This document shows, piece after piece, positions 13,967-25,540 of a stretch of DNA of 64,000 bases; positions within the stretch are counted from its first letter, which is position 1, and each line of letters opens with the position of its first letter. Location: NCBI GenBank assembly GCA_963693085.1, contig OY856410.1:886504335-886568334 (forward strand). Reading direction: 5' to 3'. The notes below the pieces were generated by a model. The model made no database searches, was not told where the DNA came from, and was given only the letters and a program-made list of their open reading frames with translations. The translations under genes and the position numbers were made by a program. This DNA comes from Alisma plantago-aquatica. Taxonomy: Eukaryota > Streptophyta > Magnoliopsida > Alismatales > Alismataceae.

Positions 13967-14496
13967 CAATGTTCACACATCATAGTCACGTGACTTTCAT
14001 TCACCCTATTATGAGTCTAGGGTAGTCCTTGAGTTAGGGATGTGAATGGTTGAGGTGACTATGATAGAATCTACCTAAGGTCTGGCTAAAGTCTCCGAGC
14101 CACTTTGCTTGGCAATCACGAGGCTACCTATAAGGCAGTGTGAGTCTACCTGGCTGATATCCTAAATGTCCCTTACTTCTTGGGCATTCCTTAAATTAGG
14201 ATCCTTCTCATCTATTGAAATTCCCTCTCATCTTTTCTACAGGAATATTTTCCCCCTTATCTCAAAATTTTTTTTTTGAAAATTGTTCTTCCCTTCATCT
14301 TTATGATATAAGATTAGGAAAGAGTCTCTCTATTTTAGAAAGTCATAAGGACCGACCAATAAGGACTTTTAAAGTATCCTCCATAAATTGTAACATCAAG
14401 AACATTAATAAATGATATAAGAGAATAATGAAATGTCATAATTACAAATATAATTGTTGAGTAATAAATATAATATATATCCCAATTAATTTTAGG

Positions 14497-15606
14497 ATGC
14501 CTCCTAAGACTCGCAACTCGAAGGCCTCCGAGGAATCGTCCTCTAAGAAAAGAAAAGAGCTTGAAACCTCTGAAGTACCTAATCCCAATGCTGTAGCCAA
14601 GGAAAGGTGGAAGGAACATAAGAAAATCCTTCTAGATTTTATGGAAACCCTCGCCACAAAAGGAACCCCTAAACCTAGCTCATCTAGGAAGAAAGAAGTG
14701 ACATTGATAGATTTTATTAAACTAAACCTTGATTCCTTTTGGGGGAGGATCAGCATGAGGTCATGGACAAGGCTGAAGCCTAGATTTTATCCATAGAGAA
14801 TGGTTTTCATACCCTAGAAGTACCCAATGAGAAGAAGGTCAAGTTCACCACCCATATGCTTAAGGGAGGGGAGAAAATCTGGTGGGAGAACTATGGCGGG
14901 AATAGGGGTGAGGAAATAGACAACATGGAGTGGGAAGCCTTCAAAAACCTCTTCATGGATCATTTTATGCCTATAGATGAGAGGAAGAGGAAGGAGAAGA
15001 TGTACATGGAGTTAAGGCAGGGTAGTCTTTTAGTAGCTGATTACACCCAGAAGTTTAGGCTTCTAGAGTGTTATGCACCCATCATGACTGAAGCCTGTCT
15101 TACTGAACACTATGTTGACTGCCTTTCCGCCCACCTAAAAACCCTAGTCATAGCCTCTCGTCCCACAAGCATAGATGAAGCCCTAGACATGGCCCTCAAG
15201 CAAAAGAGAGAGCAAGGCATGCAGAAGCCTTCCAGCATGGGGTACTTAGGATTAACCACTACTAAAGAGGATAAGTTTAGGAAGTTCAACCCAGGCCATA
15301 ACAACAAGGGATCAGGGAAAGGAGGATGTTCAGGAAAAGGAGGACAGAAGCACAATCAAAATCAATAGAAGATTGTCCACCTGAAGTGCAAGACTTGCGG
15401 ATGACACCATGGTGGAGTATGCCGCCACACCAAGCCAGTCTTCTATAACTGCAAAAAGGAGGGTCATTTTGTCGCCAAGTGCCCCACTCCCTCCCTCTTT
15501 GGCAATCCTATGGGTGGGGCTCCGTAGCCTCAGGGACACCGCAATGGCAGGGTATTTGCAGTAAACATAGAAGAGGCCAAGGAAAATCCAAACCAGCTCT
15601 ATGAAG
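14497..15606 (+). pseudogene. C gag (capsid and zinc-knuckle region), broken
   Basis: Starts MPPKTRNSK at 14497 after a 546-bp leader. The first frame runs to 14796, then a frameshift near 14740-14850 moves to the frame holding the capsid-type core (IWWENY, FMDHFMP, LRQGS, YTQKF, from 14856). It ends in a basic, Gly/Lys-rich tail and a zinc-knuckle zone at 15380-15490. Stops at 15366, near 15402 and near 15525 interrupt it. The main knuckle reads FYNCKKEGHFVAKC, with Phe where the first Cys of CCHC should be. Gag would form the particle that packages the element RNA. Confidence 0.88.
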
Positions 15607-15679
15607 GTAACCTAATTTCTTTATAATTCAATATCTTATTCAAGCCTGCAATTATTCATAATTTTATTACCTTATGTAG
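15607..15679 (+). other. Candidate 73-bp GT-AG intron between gag and protease
   Basis: The segment starts GTAACC and ends TTATGTAG and is AT-rich with in-frame stops. The upstream gag frame has codons starting at multiples of three; the pol frame starts one base later. Because 73 is not a multiple of three, removing this segment places the gag frame exactly in the pol frame, at a Glu-Gly junction. Plant introns this short exist. The alternative is random decay plus a frameshift. Confidence 0.5.
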
Positions 15680-18600
15680 GCACTGTATTATTAAATGGTC
15701 ATCCTGTTAAGGCCTTATTTGACTCTAGATCTACAAATACATTTATTTCTTGAACTCTGGAATCCATATTAAATCTTCACATAAGGGACTTGGGATATAT
15801 TCTGGATGTATCTACTCTGAGTGGCAAAATACTAACAACTCTACAAAAAACCAATGAACTCTCTCTTAAATACGAAAATTATGATATGCACTTTGAATTC
15901 ATTCTCTTAACTATGGAAGACTTTGATGTCATACTTGGTATGGACTGGCTTTACACATACCATGCTCACATTGATTGTAGAAACAAGACGGTCGTTCTCT
16001 CTCAACCTCATTCTTATCCGGTAAAAATCCCTAGGGGAAGCGAATTCTGTAATAATATTATAATCTCCTCTCTTAAAGCTAAAAAGCTCATTTCTAAAGG
16101 ATGTAAAGTCTTCCTCGCATTAGTCTCAAAGACCAGTCCTAGTAGCGGGCATGTAGAAAGTTTGGAGGTGGTACGTGACTTCCCTGACGTTTTTCCGGAG
16201 GAGCTTCCTGGGCTGCCTCCAAATAGAGACATTGAGTTCTCCATAGATCTTCTTCCTGGAACCACTCCGATTTCTAGGGCACCATATAGGATGGCTCCTG
16301 CTGAGCTTATGGAGTTGAAGAAACAGTTGCAAGAACTTCTCGACAAAGGTTTCATTCATCCTAGTATTTCCCCCTGGGGAGCTCTTGTTCTCTTTGTTAA
16401 GAAGAAAGATGGTTCTATGTGTATGTGTATTGACTACCGCATGTTGAACCAAGCCACTGTTAAAAACAAGTATCCTCTTCCTCATATTGATGACCTCTTT
16501 GATCAGCTTCGTACTGTTAAAGTTTTCTCAAAAATTGATCTCCTTTCTGTATACCATCAACTTAAAATCAAGGATTCTGATATTTTTAAAACTGCTTTTC
16601 GAACTCGTTATGGGCATTACAAATTTCTGGTGATGCCATTCGGGTTGACCAACGCACCAGGTGTATTTATGAATCTGATGAACAAAGTCTTCCAACCTTA
16701 TTTTGATGAGTTCGTGGTCGTCTTCATTGATGATATCTTGATCTATTCTGATTCTATGGAAAAACACCGTGAACACTTGCGAGCAGTTCTTGACATTCTT
16801 CGAACCCAGAAGTTTTATGGGAAACTTTCAAAATGTGAGTTCTGGATTGATAAGGTTATATTTCTTGGACATGTCATTTCTGGAGGTAGTATATTTGTTG
16901 ATCTCGCCAAAGTCTCTGTTGTACTTGATTGGCAACCTCCTCGTAATCCTTTTGAAATTCGGAGTTTCTTGGGTTTAGTCGGATATTATCGTCGCTTTAT
17001 CCCAAATTTCTCCAAAGTTGCACTTCCTCTAACCAAGCTTACTCAGAAGGATGAATACTTCATCTGGTCAGCCACTTGTGAGTCTAGTTTCCAGCAGTTA
17101 AAGCAGAAGTTGACGTCCGCTCCTGTTCTTGTTCTACCATCTGGCAATGAAGGGTTTCTCATATTCACTGATGCTTCGAGGAATGGGTTAGGGTGTGTCC
17201 TGCAGCAGAATGGTAAGGTAGTGGCATTTGTGTCTAGACAGCTAAAACCCAATGAACTTAATTATCCCACTCACGATTTGGAATTAGCTGCAATCATTCA
17301 TGCCCTCAAAATCTAGAGGCACTACCTGTACGGGGCAACATTCGACATCTTCACCAATCACAAGAGCCTAAAGTACATCTTAACTCAGAATGACTTGAAT
17401 CTGCATCAGCGCTGATGAATTGAATACCTAAAGGACTACGATTTCACTATTGCCTATCATCCGGGTAAGGCAAATGTAGTCGTTGATGCCCTTAGCAGGA
17501 AAAGGGCAGTGTGTGCATCTCTTTCTGTCCCTGAATGGAGGAACATGGAGGATCTAGTGGGCTAGAAACTACAATTTATGTCTAATTGTGTGCATGTTAA
17601 TAACATTTCCATCACGTCCAACTTGCATTTCGAACTTCTTGAGGCACAAAAGGCTAGTCCCGATCTTGCAGAGCTCTCTTCTCTCCTATCGAAGCCGCAA
17701 ACACATCTGTCTGTGGGTCTTGATGGTGGTCTCCATTACAAGAATCGTATGTGGGTTCCTGAGCAATCAACTGTAAAGACATCAATACTAAATGAGGCAC
17801 ATGGGTCCAAGTACACAGTTCATCCAAGCACGACTAAGATGTACAAAGACCTACAACGTCAGTTTTGGTGGAGAGGCATGAAATGTGATATTGTCGATTT
17901 TGTGTCCAGGTGTCTGACATGCCAAAGGATCAAGGTCAAACATCAGAGACCATACGGTCTACTACAACCCCTTGAAATTCCGGAATGGAAATGGGAACAC
18001 ATCACCATGGATTTTGTGGTGGGGTTACCCAGGACCAGGAAGGGATACGATGTTGCATGGGTCATAGTGGATCGTCTCACCAAGTCAGCTCATTTTCTTC
18101 CTGTGAAGACTACTGTAAAGGTTTCTGAGTTGGTTGACCTCTACATATGAGAGATAGTACGTCTGCATGGAGTCCCAACATCTATTGTCTCAGACAGGGA
18201 CCCAAAGTTCACATCAAAGCTGGGGAAGCAGGTCCAAGAGGAATTGGGCACCAAGTTGAACTTCAGTACAGCCTACCATCCGCAAACAGACGGGCAGTCA
18301 GAGCGTACAGTACAGATTCTAGAGGATCTTCTGCGAGCTTGTGTTCTCGATTGGGAAGGCTCATGGGACTATTACTTGCCTTTAGCTGAGTTTGCCTATA
18401 ATAATACCTATCAGGAAAGCATTGGGATGCCTCCCTATGAAGCTCTTTATGGCCGACCATGCAGATCACCTTTACACTGGGATGATGTCAGAGAACGTAC
18501 CCTGATGAAATCCGAGGAGATGTAGTTGTATACTGATAAGGTTTCTCTAAGTAGGCAGAGGATGAAGCGGGCGCAGGATAGGCAGAAGTCTTATGTAGAC

Positions 18601-19050
18601 GCTCATCGTCAGGAACGACAGTTCAAGGAGGGTGACCATGTTTTTCTGAAGATTCGGCCTATTCAAGCCTTGGCCAAGAACAAAGGAAAGCTCAGTCCTC
18701 GTTATGTTAGACCCTTCGAGATTCTAGAAAGGGTTGGTGAATGCACCTATCATCTTGCTTTGCCACCTCAGTATAGTGCCATGCATAATGTGTTTCATGT
18801 ATCTAATCTAAAGCCCTATGTCAAGGACTCCAGTCATATCTTGAATCATGAGCCTCTCGAATTGAAGGATCATCTATCATATGCTGAGTCCCCAGCCAGA
18901 ATTATCGACTTCAAGTCAAAGGAGCTTCGTAGTAATCGTCATATTGAAATGGTGAAAGTTATCTGGAGCCACCATGATGAAATAGATGCCACCTGGGAGC
19001 TAAAGACCGAGGTCGAGAAGAAGTATCCATGTCTTTTTCAGGCTGCTTGA
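15680..19050 (+). pseudogene. C pol (protease, RT, RNase H, integrase, chromodomain-like tail), seven stops
   Basis: One frame throughout with no frameshift. The protease active site at 15718-15744 reads DSRSTNTF where DSGATHSF is usual. The RT core lies at about 16285-17010 with DYRMLN and the catalytic FIDDILIYS at 16723-16749. RNase H begins [10 protein letters not shown] near 17164. Integrase starts with an HHCC zinc region (about 17790-17930, ending CLTCQ). Its DDE residues are in [16 protein letters not shown] and GQSERTVQ. The end (18880-19045) is chromodomain-like (VKVIWSHH, ATWEL). Stops: TGA 15751, TAG 17314, TGA 17413 and 17416, TAG 17563, TGA 18148, TAG 18523. The last frame ends TGA 19048. 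It cannot make a full polyprotein. Confidence 0.92.
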
Positions 19051-19070
19051 ATTTTGGGGACAAAATTCTT

Positions 19071-19086
19071 AAAAAGGAAGGGAGAA
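19071..19086 (+). promoter_or_regulatory. C polypurine tract
   Basis: AAAAAGGAAGGGAGAA directly abuts the 3' LTR. It would prime plus-strand DNA synthesis. Confidence 0.9.
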
Positions 19087-22000
19087 TGTGACACAGTGAG
19101 TTTTTACATATATATTATTTAGTTCCTCTCTCTTACAATTTTAATTATTCCAATTATGCCCTCAATCATCTCTCTCACTAAATTGATTAAATGGATTATC
19201 AATTTCACTTAAGAACATCCATACTATTACATAAAGTCAATAATACAAGCTTAATGACATTTAGTCAATTGACATAGTCAATAATCAAATTTTGACTCCA
19301 ATATTGCACCATAGCTACATAATAGCATTATAAATCTATGCCTAAAATCTCATTACAATCGGAATTACCAATTTAGACTTATTTTCATTTGAAAATTATG
19401 TGTATTATGTCACCTAATATAGTCTAGGACCTAGGTTTTAGATTTATTGGTTAAAATCTTGTCACGCGGCCCATTATATTGGCTTTGGTGCGGTCCACTC
19501 ACTGGGATTTAATCCCACTCGTCCAATTAGATGTGCACTGATCCACTCCGGATCCAAGGGATGAGGACCCCGTCTCCTACCTTCCGCCTTCTTCGGCTTG
19601 GACCCCCAACAGAGCGCCGACCCCAAAAGCCACCTCGTGCGCCCAACCCCCACAATAATCGCATGAGATAATGGGAGGAGAGACTCCTCTCATCGAGACG
19701 AAGTCAGCAACCCCTCGCTTGACGCCCCTCGTGCTCGGAACAGGGAGAATGACCTCCACCCTTTCCGCACCTCTCACTGGTGGTGGCTGCCAACTTTAGG
19801 GCTTCCTCCTCCAGCGCCCCCCATGCCTATTTAAGCATCTCGTTAGCACCTCCTACCCTCCTTTGATCATTTAGGAACCTCAATTTCACCGAGGGTCACC
19901 CATTACTCCCTGACCTCAAGCACCACACAGCTAGCCTGACCTTGACTTCTCCCTCCCTCCAGTGGTTCTCTCTGCTCAATCGAATGCAACCGCACCATCA
20001 AGGGATCTCGGTGAGACGACCGACACCTTTGGTTGGAGTCGCGAAGGTCCAGAAGCCTGGGTCGACTAGCCGCCGCAGCTGAGCTCCAAAATCTCCACCG
20101 TCGGTGAGGTTGGAGCCATCTCAGAGCCGCGGGAAGATCGCAACAGCATCAGTAGACCTCCGCGAAGCTTTTGACTCCCTCAATCCAACCCGAGGGCAGG
20201 TAAAACTCAACTCCACTCTTCGACCCTTTGTTAGCCTGTTTTGATCAGAATACGACGCCCAGACCACCTTTTTTTATGAGCTCGACCTCCCCACAACCGT
20301 CGTGAGTCTGTGAACTCAACCTAATGGTCAGCGTAGCCCAGCTCATCCTAGGAACCACCTTCGATCACACCAGGTATCCCATGTTCCCTCGCAGCAGCTA
20401 TGGTGTGAGTAGGAACTTTCAGACAGATGCTCTTACCTTCTCTCCCTTACCCATACACGGGCCCAACAGTGGAGTCAGGGGCATTCCTGACCTTCGCCTA
20501 GAACCTTACCCTCATTGATGAGCACCTGCTCACAGGTCAGTGAGAAGGTCCGGTTGGTCAGATCCCTCGCATGATCCGCAAGGCAGAGCTCGCATATTTT
20601 TTTATTTTTGTTTAATTCCTTAAAATTTCCTGATTGGCCAAAACTTGTGAAAACCCTAGAAAATGGTAGGATTATCAGAAGCTATCGAATCAATATACCA
20701 TTTTCATCATAAAAATCCAATCTATTTAAATAAAATAATTCCAGGGCCTAGATCCAACCCCTTTTCAAAAAGTATGGCCTACAAGTCCTAATGACCCTTA
20801 ATATTTATATTTTGTGTAATAAGGGTCATAATTGATTTTAAATATACTTTGAGAACAGTTTAAACCCAAATTATGATCTTGATCATCATGTTACTCGAAA
20901 ACCTATCTAGGGAAGATAGTTGAATCAATAATTGAGAAGAACCCTAATTTCTAGTTTTTCTCACCTTATCATGAATACTATGTACAATTTATGAAAAACC
21001 CTAATAACTAGAATGTCCTTGAATAACCTGGACGACCCTAATCTCAGACCCCAACTCTGAATCCTATGTATCCTAAAGTGACATCCCAAATAACCTAAAC
21101 CCTAATTATAATAATAATTAATGTTGATTGATGAGAAACCATGGTGACTTTAGGGTTTTACTATATTTTAGGGTGATCTACTATCATTCTCATAACCTAG
21201 GACTTGTGGAATTCAGATCTAAGAATTAAAGGAACGTGGATATAATTATATGATTAGATTTTGCTGGATGCTAAATATATGTACTTGTTTGCATGAAATT
21301 GACATACATTGATGGATGTGTATATTTATGCATAATTGATGATTTACCACCTTGAACATAAAAGATCATAATTGAATAGAAGTGAAATGTAGTTACTAGT
21401 GGTGCTCATTAAACTCCCTATTAGAGAGGGAAAGCTTTAATGTTGACTAGCACCTCCCTAGAGTACATGGTATATGGGGAGATCCCTAGAGTACAAGGTA
21501 CACGGGGAAGGGCCCACTATTTATGTGATTATGTGCTAAGTACACCATAGTAATGCATATTCATTCTAAATGAGACTAATAACTTGGGATTACCTGATTT
21601 TCTGCCTTTAAATAATGTTTTCTTCCCTTTTCTCCAATTTTGAGTATTTTATATACCAGCATAGTATATCTTTTAATTCCATGTACCAACTTTGTTGATG
21701 TATTTGTTTCTCGTATTTTCTAGGTACAAGGAACAATTGACAATATATGAAGCACATCAAAGTACCTAAAGCCACTAAATAATGATCATGGAGGATATGA
21801 GATAGATTTCCACTTCTCATCATATTCATTTCAGTTAGATAGTTTTTATTCTTCTAGATGATGTAATAGGATACTATAGATCCTATGTAATAATCACATT
21901 TCCTTTTTCATAGACTTATTCTTCTCCTTTCTCAAGTATAAATATGTATGACTTTATCTTTTATCAATGAATGAAGTGTTGTGTGGCTATTACTGATGAT

Positions 22001-22139
22001 GTGGACATAATCTTGGCTTATCTCTATTTTTAGTTGACTATCTTGATTTCTATTATTTTCCCTTTTGACATTTATAGATATGAGTGCACGCATATCTGTA
22101 TATGTCACTAAGGAAAGTATGTAGAAATTGGGGTCATCA
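19087..22139 (+). repeat. C 3' LTR
   Basis: Full-length partner of 10902-13950, starting TGTGACACAGTGAG and ending GGGGTCATCA. Differences are scattered substitutions and a few indels. Confidence 0.92.
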
Positions 22140-22529
22140 GATTACTACTGACATGGAACCAACTTAGGTTAAGGTAGTGAATTGTATCGCGGAAGCGAGC
22201 AATTTTAATTCCAGGCCACTACCCAAATTAGGAGACATTTCATGATAACTGTGTAGAACTTATTACAACGAGAACCCGCGGTGAAACCGCAATCCTAAAT
22301 ATTCCATCGAAATTGATTAAACCAACCATTTAATCGATCGTTCTACTTTCTTTTGTTTTATTTTTCTTTTTCATAACAATCCTCAATATTTAAAACTAGT
22401 TTAGCTGGTCGTGAGTAGTTAGTAGTAGTTTATCAATAATTCTATTTCCCTGAGTTCGACTCGGGCCTCACAAGGCCAATATTACATTGACGCATGCACT
22501 TGCGTTATGCGCACGATAAAATCATGTCA
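22140..22529 (+). repeat. B 5' LTR, second part
   Basis: Continues the B LTR after the C insertion and matches 28475-28858. It ends AAAATCATGTCA, directly followed by the primer-binding region. Confidence 0.85.
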
Positions 22530-22535
22530 AGTTTT

Positions 22536-22554
22536 TGGCATCGTTGTCGGGGAA
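22536..22554 (+). promoter_or_regulatory. B primer-binding site
   Basis: TGGCATCGTTGTCGGGGAA, a two-transition variant of the TGGCGCCGTTGCCGGGG site common in Athila/Tat-type elements. Confidence 0.75.
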
Positions 22555-22715
22555 ACGACAATTTTCGGCACTACGAGTGCTACAAGCGGCCACTCTACGC
22601 TACTTTTTTTCATTTTTTTAATTCTAATTTTTGAAATTAATTGTCTATCTTTCACATTCTCCTTTCGTCTAGAACTATGCTTAATAAAATCTATCTTTTT
22701 TGTAGGTACTAGTGC

Positions 22716-24200
22716 ATGGTGAGCACGCATAGCACAGACTATGCACGATCATCATCATAGGTCTCATCTTCGGGATCAGATGACGAGGAAAACAACATCC
22801 AAAATCAGTTTGAGGACGTGGATTCGGATTCTAAACTAGAAGCAATGGCTGAAGAAAAAACAATATGGGAGAATATCAAGGCTTCTTCCTCTTCTACATC
22901 AAAGGGGCCTATTAAAAGACAGGCGATAAACATTCCTACATATAAAATCAATCCGGCACTGATCAATTTGGTCAAATCTCAACATTTCATGGGCTGAAGA
23001 ATGAAGATCCATTGGCCCACATAAGCACTTTTGTAGAGAACTGTGATATGATAAAAATTGATCGGTTTCCACAGGAGTCACTTTACTTGAAGTTGTTTCC
23101 CAACTCTCTGGCAGGAAATGCACGAGAGTGGCTACACAACCTTGATGATAAGATCGTAGAGACTTGGGATCAAATGATTGAGGTCTTTTTGAGCGATTTT
23201 TCCCACCTGAGAAGACCAATGATTTAGTGAGGAAAATTCACAATTTCAGCCAAAAGGCAGGAGAAACCTATTCTGATACGTGGGAATGCTTCTAGATCAT
23301 GCATAGGAGGTGCCCACATCATGGGCTGGATAAGGAGAAACAAGTAAAAAAATTGTACTTTGCTCTCAATGAGTATGTTAGAAGCAACCTCGATTCAGTA
23401 GGCTCAGGTTTCTTCTTGAACAACATAGACACAAGGTGTTGGGAGATTTTGAAGAACATGGCCAATAAACAGTTATGGGGTGATAGAGATGCACCAGAAC
23501 AAGCCAGAGCTACAGGGGAATCAAAGGCAATTAAAGAATTGAAAGATAAAATGGATCTCATAGCCAAGAAACTTGTAGAGAAAGAGGAAGAGTCTGATGA
23601 GGAGGCCCAAGTTAAATTCATTCTACAACAGGGTTATAGGAGCAATGATTACTCCTGGAGAAAGGATAGAAAATTCTCATGGAAGGATCCAAACAACTTC
23701 CTACAAGACCCAGATGCAAAGCCACAACCCACTGCGGAGGACAAAAGCATTGAATTCTCAACCAAGTGGTGAAACAAAATCAAGAGTTGATGAATATGTT
23801 CAGTAAGCAGTTACAGTCCCAGGGCGAGATTTTGAATAAATTTGGGCAGACATTGCAAAGTTATGGAGTGCAGATGAGGGCACTAGAGACGAATGTGGTC
23901 CAAATTTCCAATCAAGTGGCGACCATGAAGCATCAAAATCAACAAGGACCGGCTGGTAATGCAGAGACTACCCAATCACATCATCAAGTTAAGTATATAT
24001 TTTTTATTAAGAAGACAGAGCCCCCGGCGCTGGAGGTCCATGAAAAGGGGAAAATGCATTTTTACACGGAGGCTAGACCTAGTGTGTCATACCCCCGCCG
24101 CTTATATGGACTACCAGGAAGATGTTGTCCGTCAAGCAAATCCTACCAAGCCACCATCACACCCGTGCCCACATCTAGGTAAGAGGAGCAGGTGAAAGCC
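22716..24200 (+). pseudogene. B gag, broken
   Basis: The first ATG (22716) gives MVSTHSTDYARSSS, then a TAG. The same frame continues through an acidic/Ser-rich N-terminus to LINLVKSQHF (about 22960). A frameshift near 22990 leads into the capsid-type core KNEDPLAHISTFVENCD, KLFPNSLAGNAREWL, ETWDQM (to 23227). After another break come CPHHGL (23317) and a Lys/Glu-rich C-terminal part to about 24190. This order is the retrotransposon gag of the Tat/Athila lineage. No CCHC knuckle is recognisable. Confidence 0.82.
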
Positions 24201-24413
24201 ATATTGCACAGTGGAGTCACTACCACCAAGAAGGATGGGCAGCCATGAGCCTCACAAACTGAGAATGATGTGTCAAATCCTACGCAAAAGGGTGGCATTA
24301 AAGTGAGCTTAGGGGAGGAGACCCCAAATAGCCCATATGTGCCACCATACAAGCGAGTGAAGGAGCCAAATGTGCTTTGTCTGGATAGTCTGAGGCCGAA
24401 AAAAGAGCATAGG

Positions 24414-25037
24414 CACTACAAGAAGTTCTTGGAGATGTTTAGGAAGCTTCACATTAACATTCTGCTAGTAGAGGCGATAGAATAGATTCCTTCATACGGA
24501 ATATTTATCAAGGATATCATCACCAAGAAAAGGTAGATAAAAGACACTGACGTTTGTTTTATGAATGAGACGGTGAGCTCAATAATCTATGGGAGTATAC
24601 CAAAGAAGAAGAAAGATCCTGGGAGCTTCTACATATTGTGCTCAATTGGCGGCCATCATTTCCCACACGCATAGTGTGATTCGGGCGCTAGCATAAATCT
24701 TATTCCGTTAACCACGTTTCAAAAGATGGGATTAAAGTCACCAAAGAAATATATCATGTCTATTGAGTTAGAGGATGGATCTATAGTGAAGCCACACGGA
24801 GTGTGTGAGGATGTACTTGTCAAAGTTGATAGATTTATCTTCGTCATAGATTTCATAGTCATGGACATGCCACAGCTTAATGGTTGTGAGATGCTACTAG
24901 GGAGGTCATTTCAAGCTATGGCTGATGGCATCACTGCTATTGGGAGAGGTACCTTGACATTAGGGATCGGCAAAGAAAGAGTTGAGTTCAAATTGTCGAG
25001 TGATTCCCTAGGGACACTCCCCAATACCCCAATTTGA
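24414..25037 (+). pseudogene. B aspartic protease domain, broken upstream
   Basis: Reads KKFLEMFRKLHINI near 24420, then crosses stops at 24483, 24534 and 24675. The domain ends in an intact 103-codon stretch (24726-25037). The active site DSGASINLIP lies at about 24678-24710, and the second conserved strand reads EMLLGRSFQA. This matches plant Tat/Athila-type proteases that follow gag. The protein stops at 25037, and no RT follows, so the element is gag-protease only. Confidence 0.82.
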
Positions 25038-25076
25038 TGAGCATTATTTCATCTAGCCTAAGATGTTAAAGTACGG

Positions 25077-25098
25077 AGCTTGTTGGGAGGCAACCCCA
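25077..25098 (+). promoter_or_regulatory. Conserved TTGGGAGGCAACCCC motif after the coding region of B
   Basis: A word of this kind, with a small self-complementary core, is a familiar landmark after pol in plant Tat/Athila-type elements. In B it lies only 40 bases after the protease stop, so the RT-integrase section seems to have been lost between them. E has a related word at 36946-36960. Confidence 0.55.
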
Positions 25099-25198
25099 CC
25101 ATTAGTAGTTTTCATTTTCACTTACTTAAGTAGTTTCCATTAAATTCATTTTTAGTATAAAAATGATGCCCTGATGTATGTGTTAAGTGTGCAGGACT

Positions 25199-25540
25199 GT
25201 TTGGGTGTCGATACCATCGACCCTTGTGTTGATGGTAGCGACCAGGGTGCAGAGCGATAGCTACAGAAAACTTGCTCCATCGATACTATCGACGGCCTCG
25301 TTGATAGTATCGACCAGCCATCAGGCTGATCGACAAAATTTTCTAGAGCACGTCGATGCTCGCGATATCTCTGGAGATATTCAGATGAATCTTTGCCAGT
25401 GAAGTCGATGCTATCGACACCTATGTCGATGGTATAGACATGGTTTCAGGGGAATCCACCTCCAAGGCCTCATGAGGATAATGGATGCATACAGGTGTCG
25501 ATAGCATCGACACCCCGTCGATGGTATCAATGGGGTACCA
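25199..25540. repeat. CGATAC hairpin array in B internal 3' region
   Basis: Four hairpins built from GTCGATACCATCGAC-like arms: near 25207, 25279, 25404 and 25498. Each has the complementary arm (GTCGATGGTATCGAC-like) after 4-8 bases. They are spaced about 70-125 bases apart. The intervening sequence differs, so only the hairpin is repeated. Confidence 0.8.

Larger units (their letters stand above)
10902..22139 (+). mobile_element. Element C: complete Tekay/Del-like chromovirus inserted in B's 5' LTR
   Basis: LTRs 10902-13950 and 19087-22139 (about 3.05 kb each, TG...CA ends). A primer site TGGTATCAGAGCC (tRNA-Met) follows the 5' LTR, and a polypurine tract AAAAAGGAAGGGAGAA precedes the 3' LTR. 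The gene order is gag, zinc knuckle, protease, RT, RNase H, integrase, chromodomain-like tail. The long LTRs and the sequence around the pol stop and purine tract are typical of the Tekay/Del clade. I counted about 23 differences in the first 440 aligned LTR bases (about 5%). TTACT lies at the left edge and again two bases beyond the right edge, so the target-site duplication is imperfect. Confidence 0.92.
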
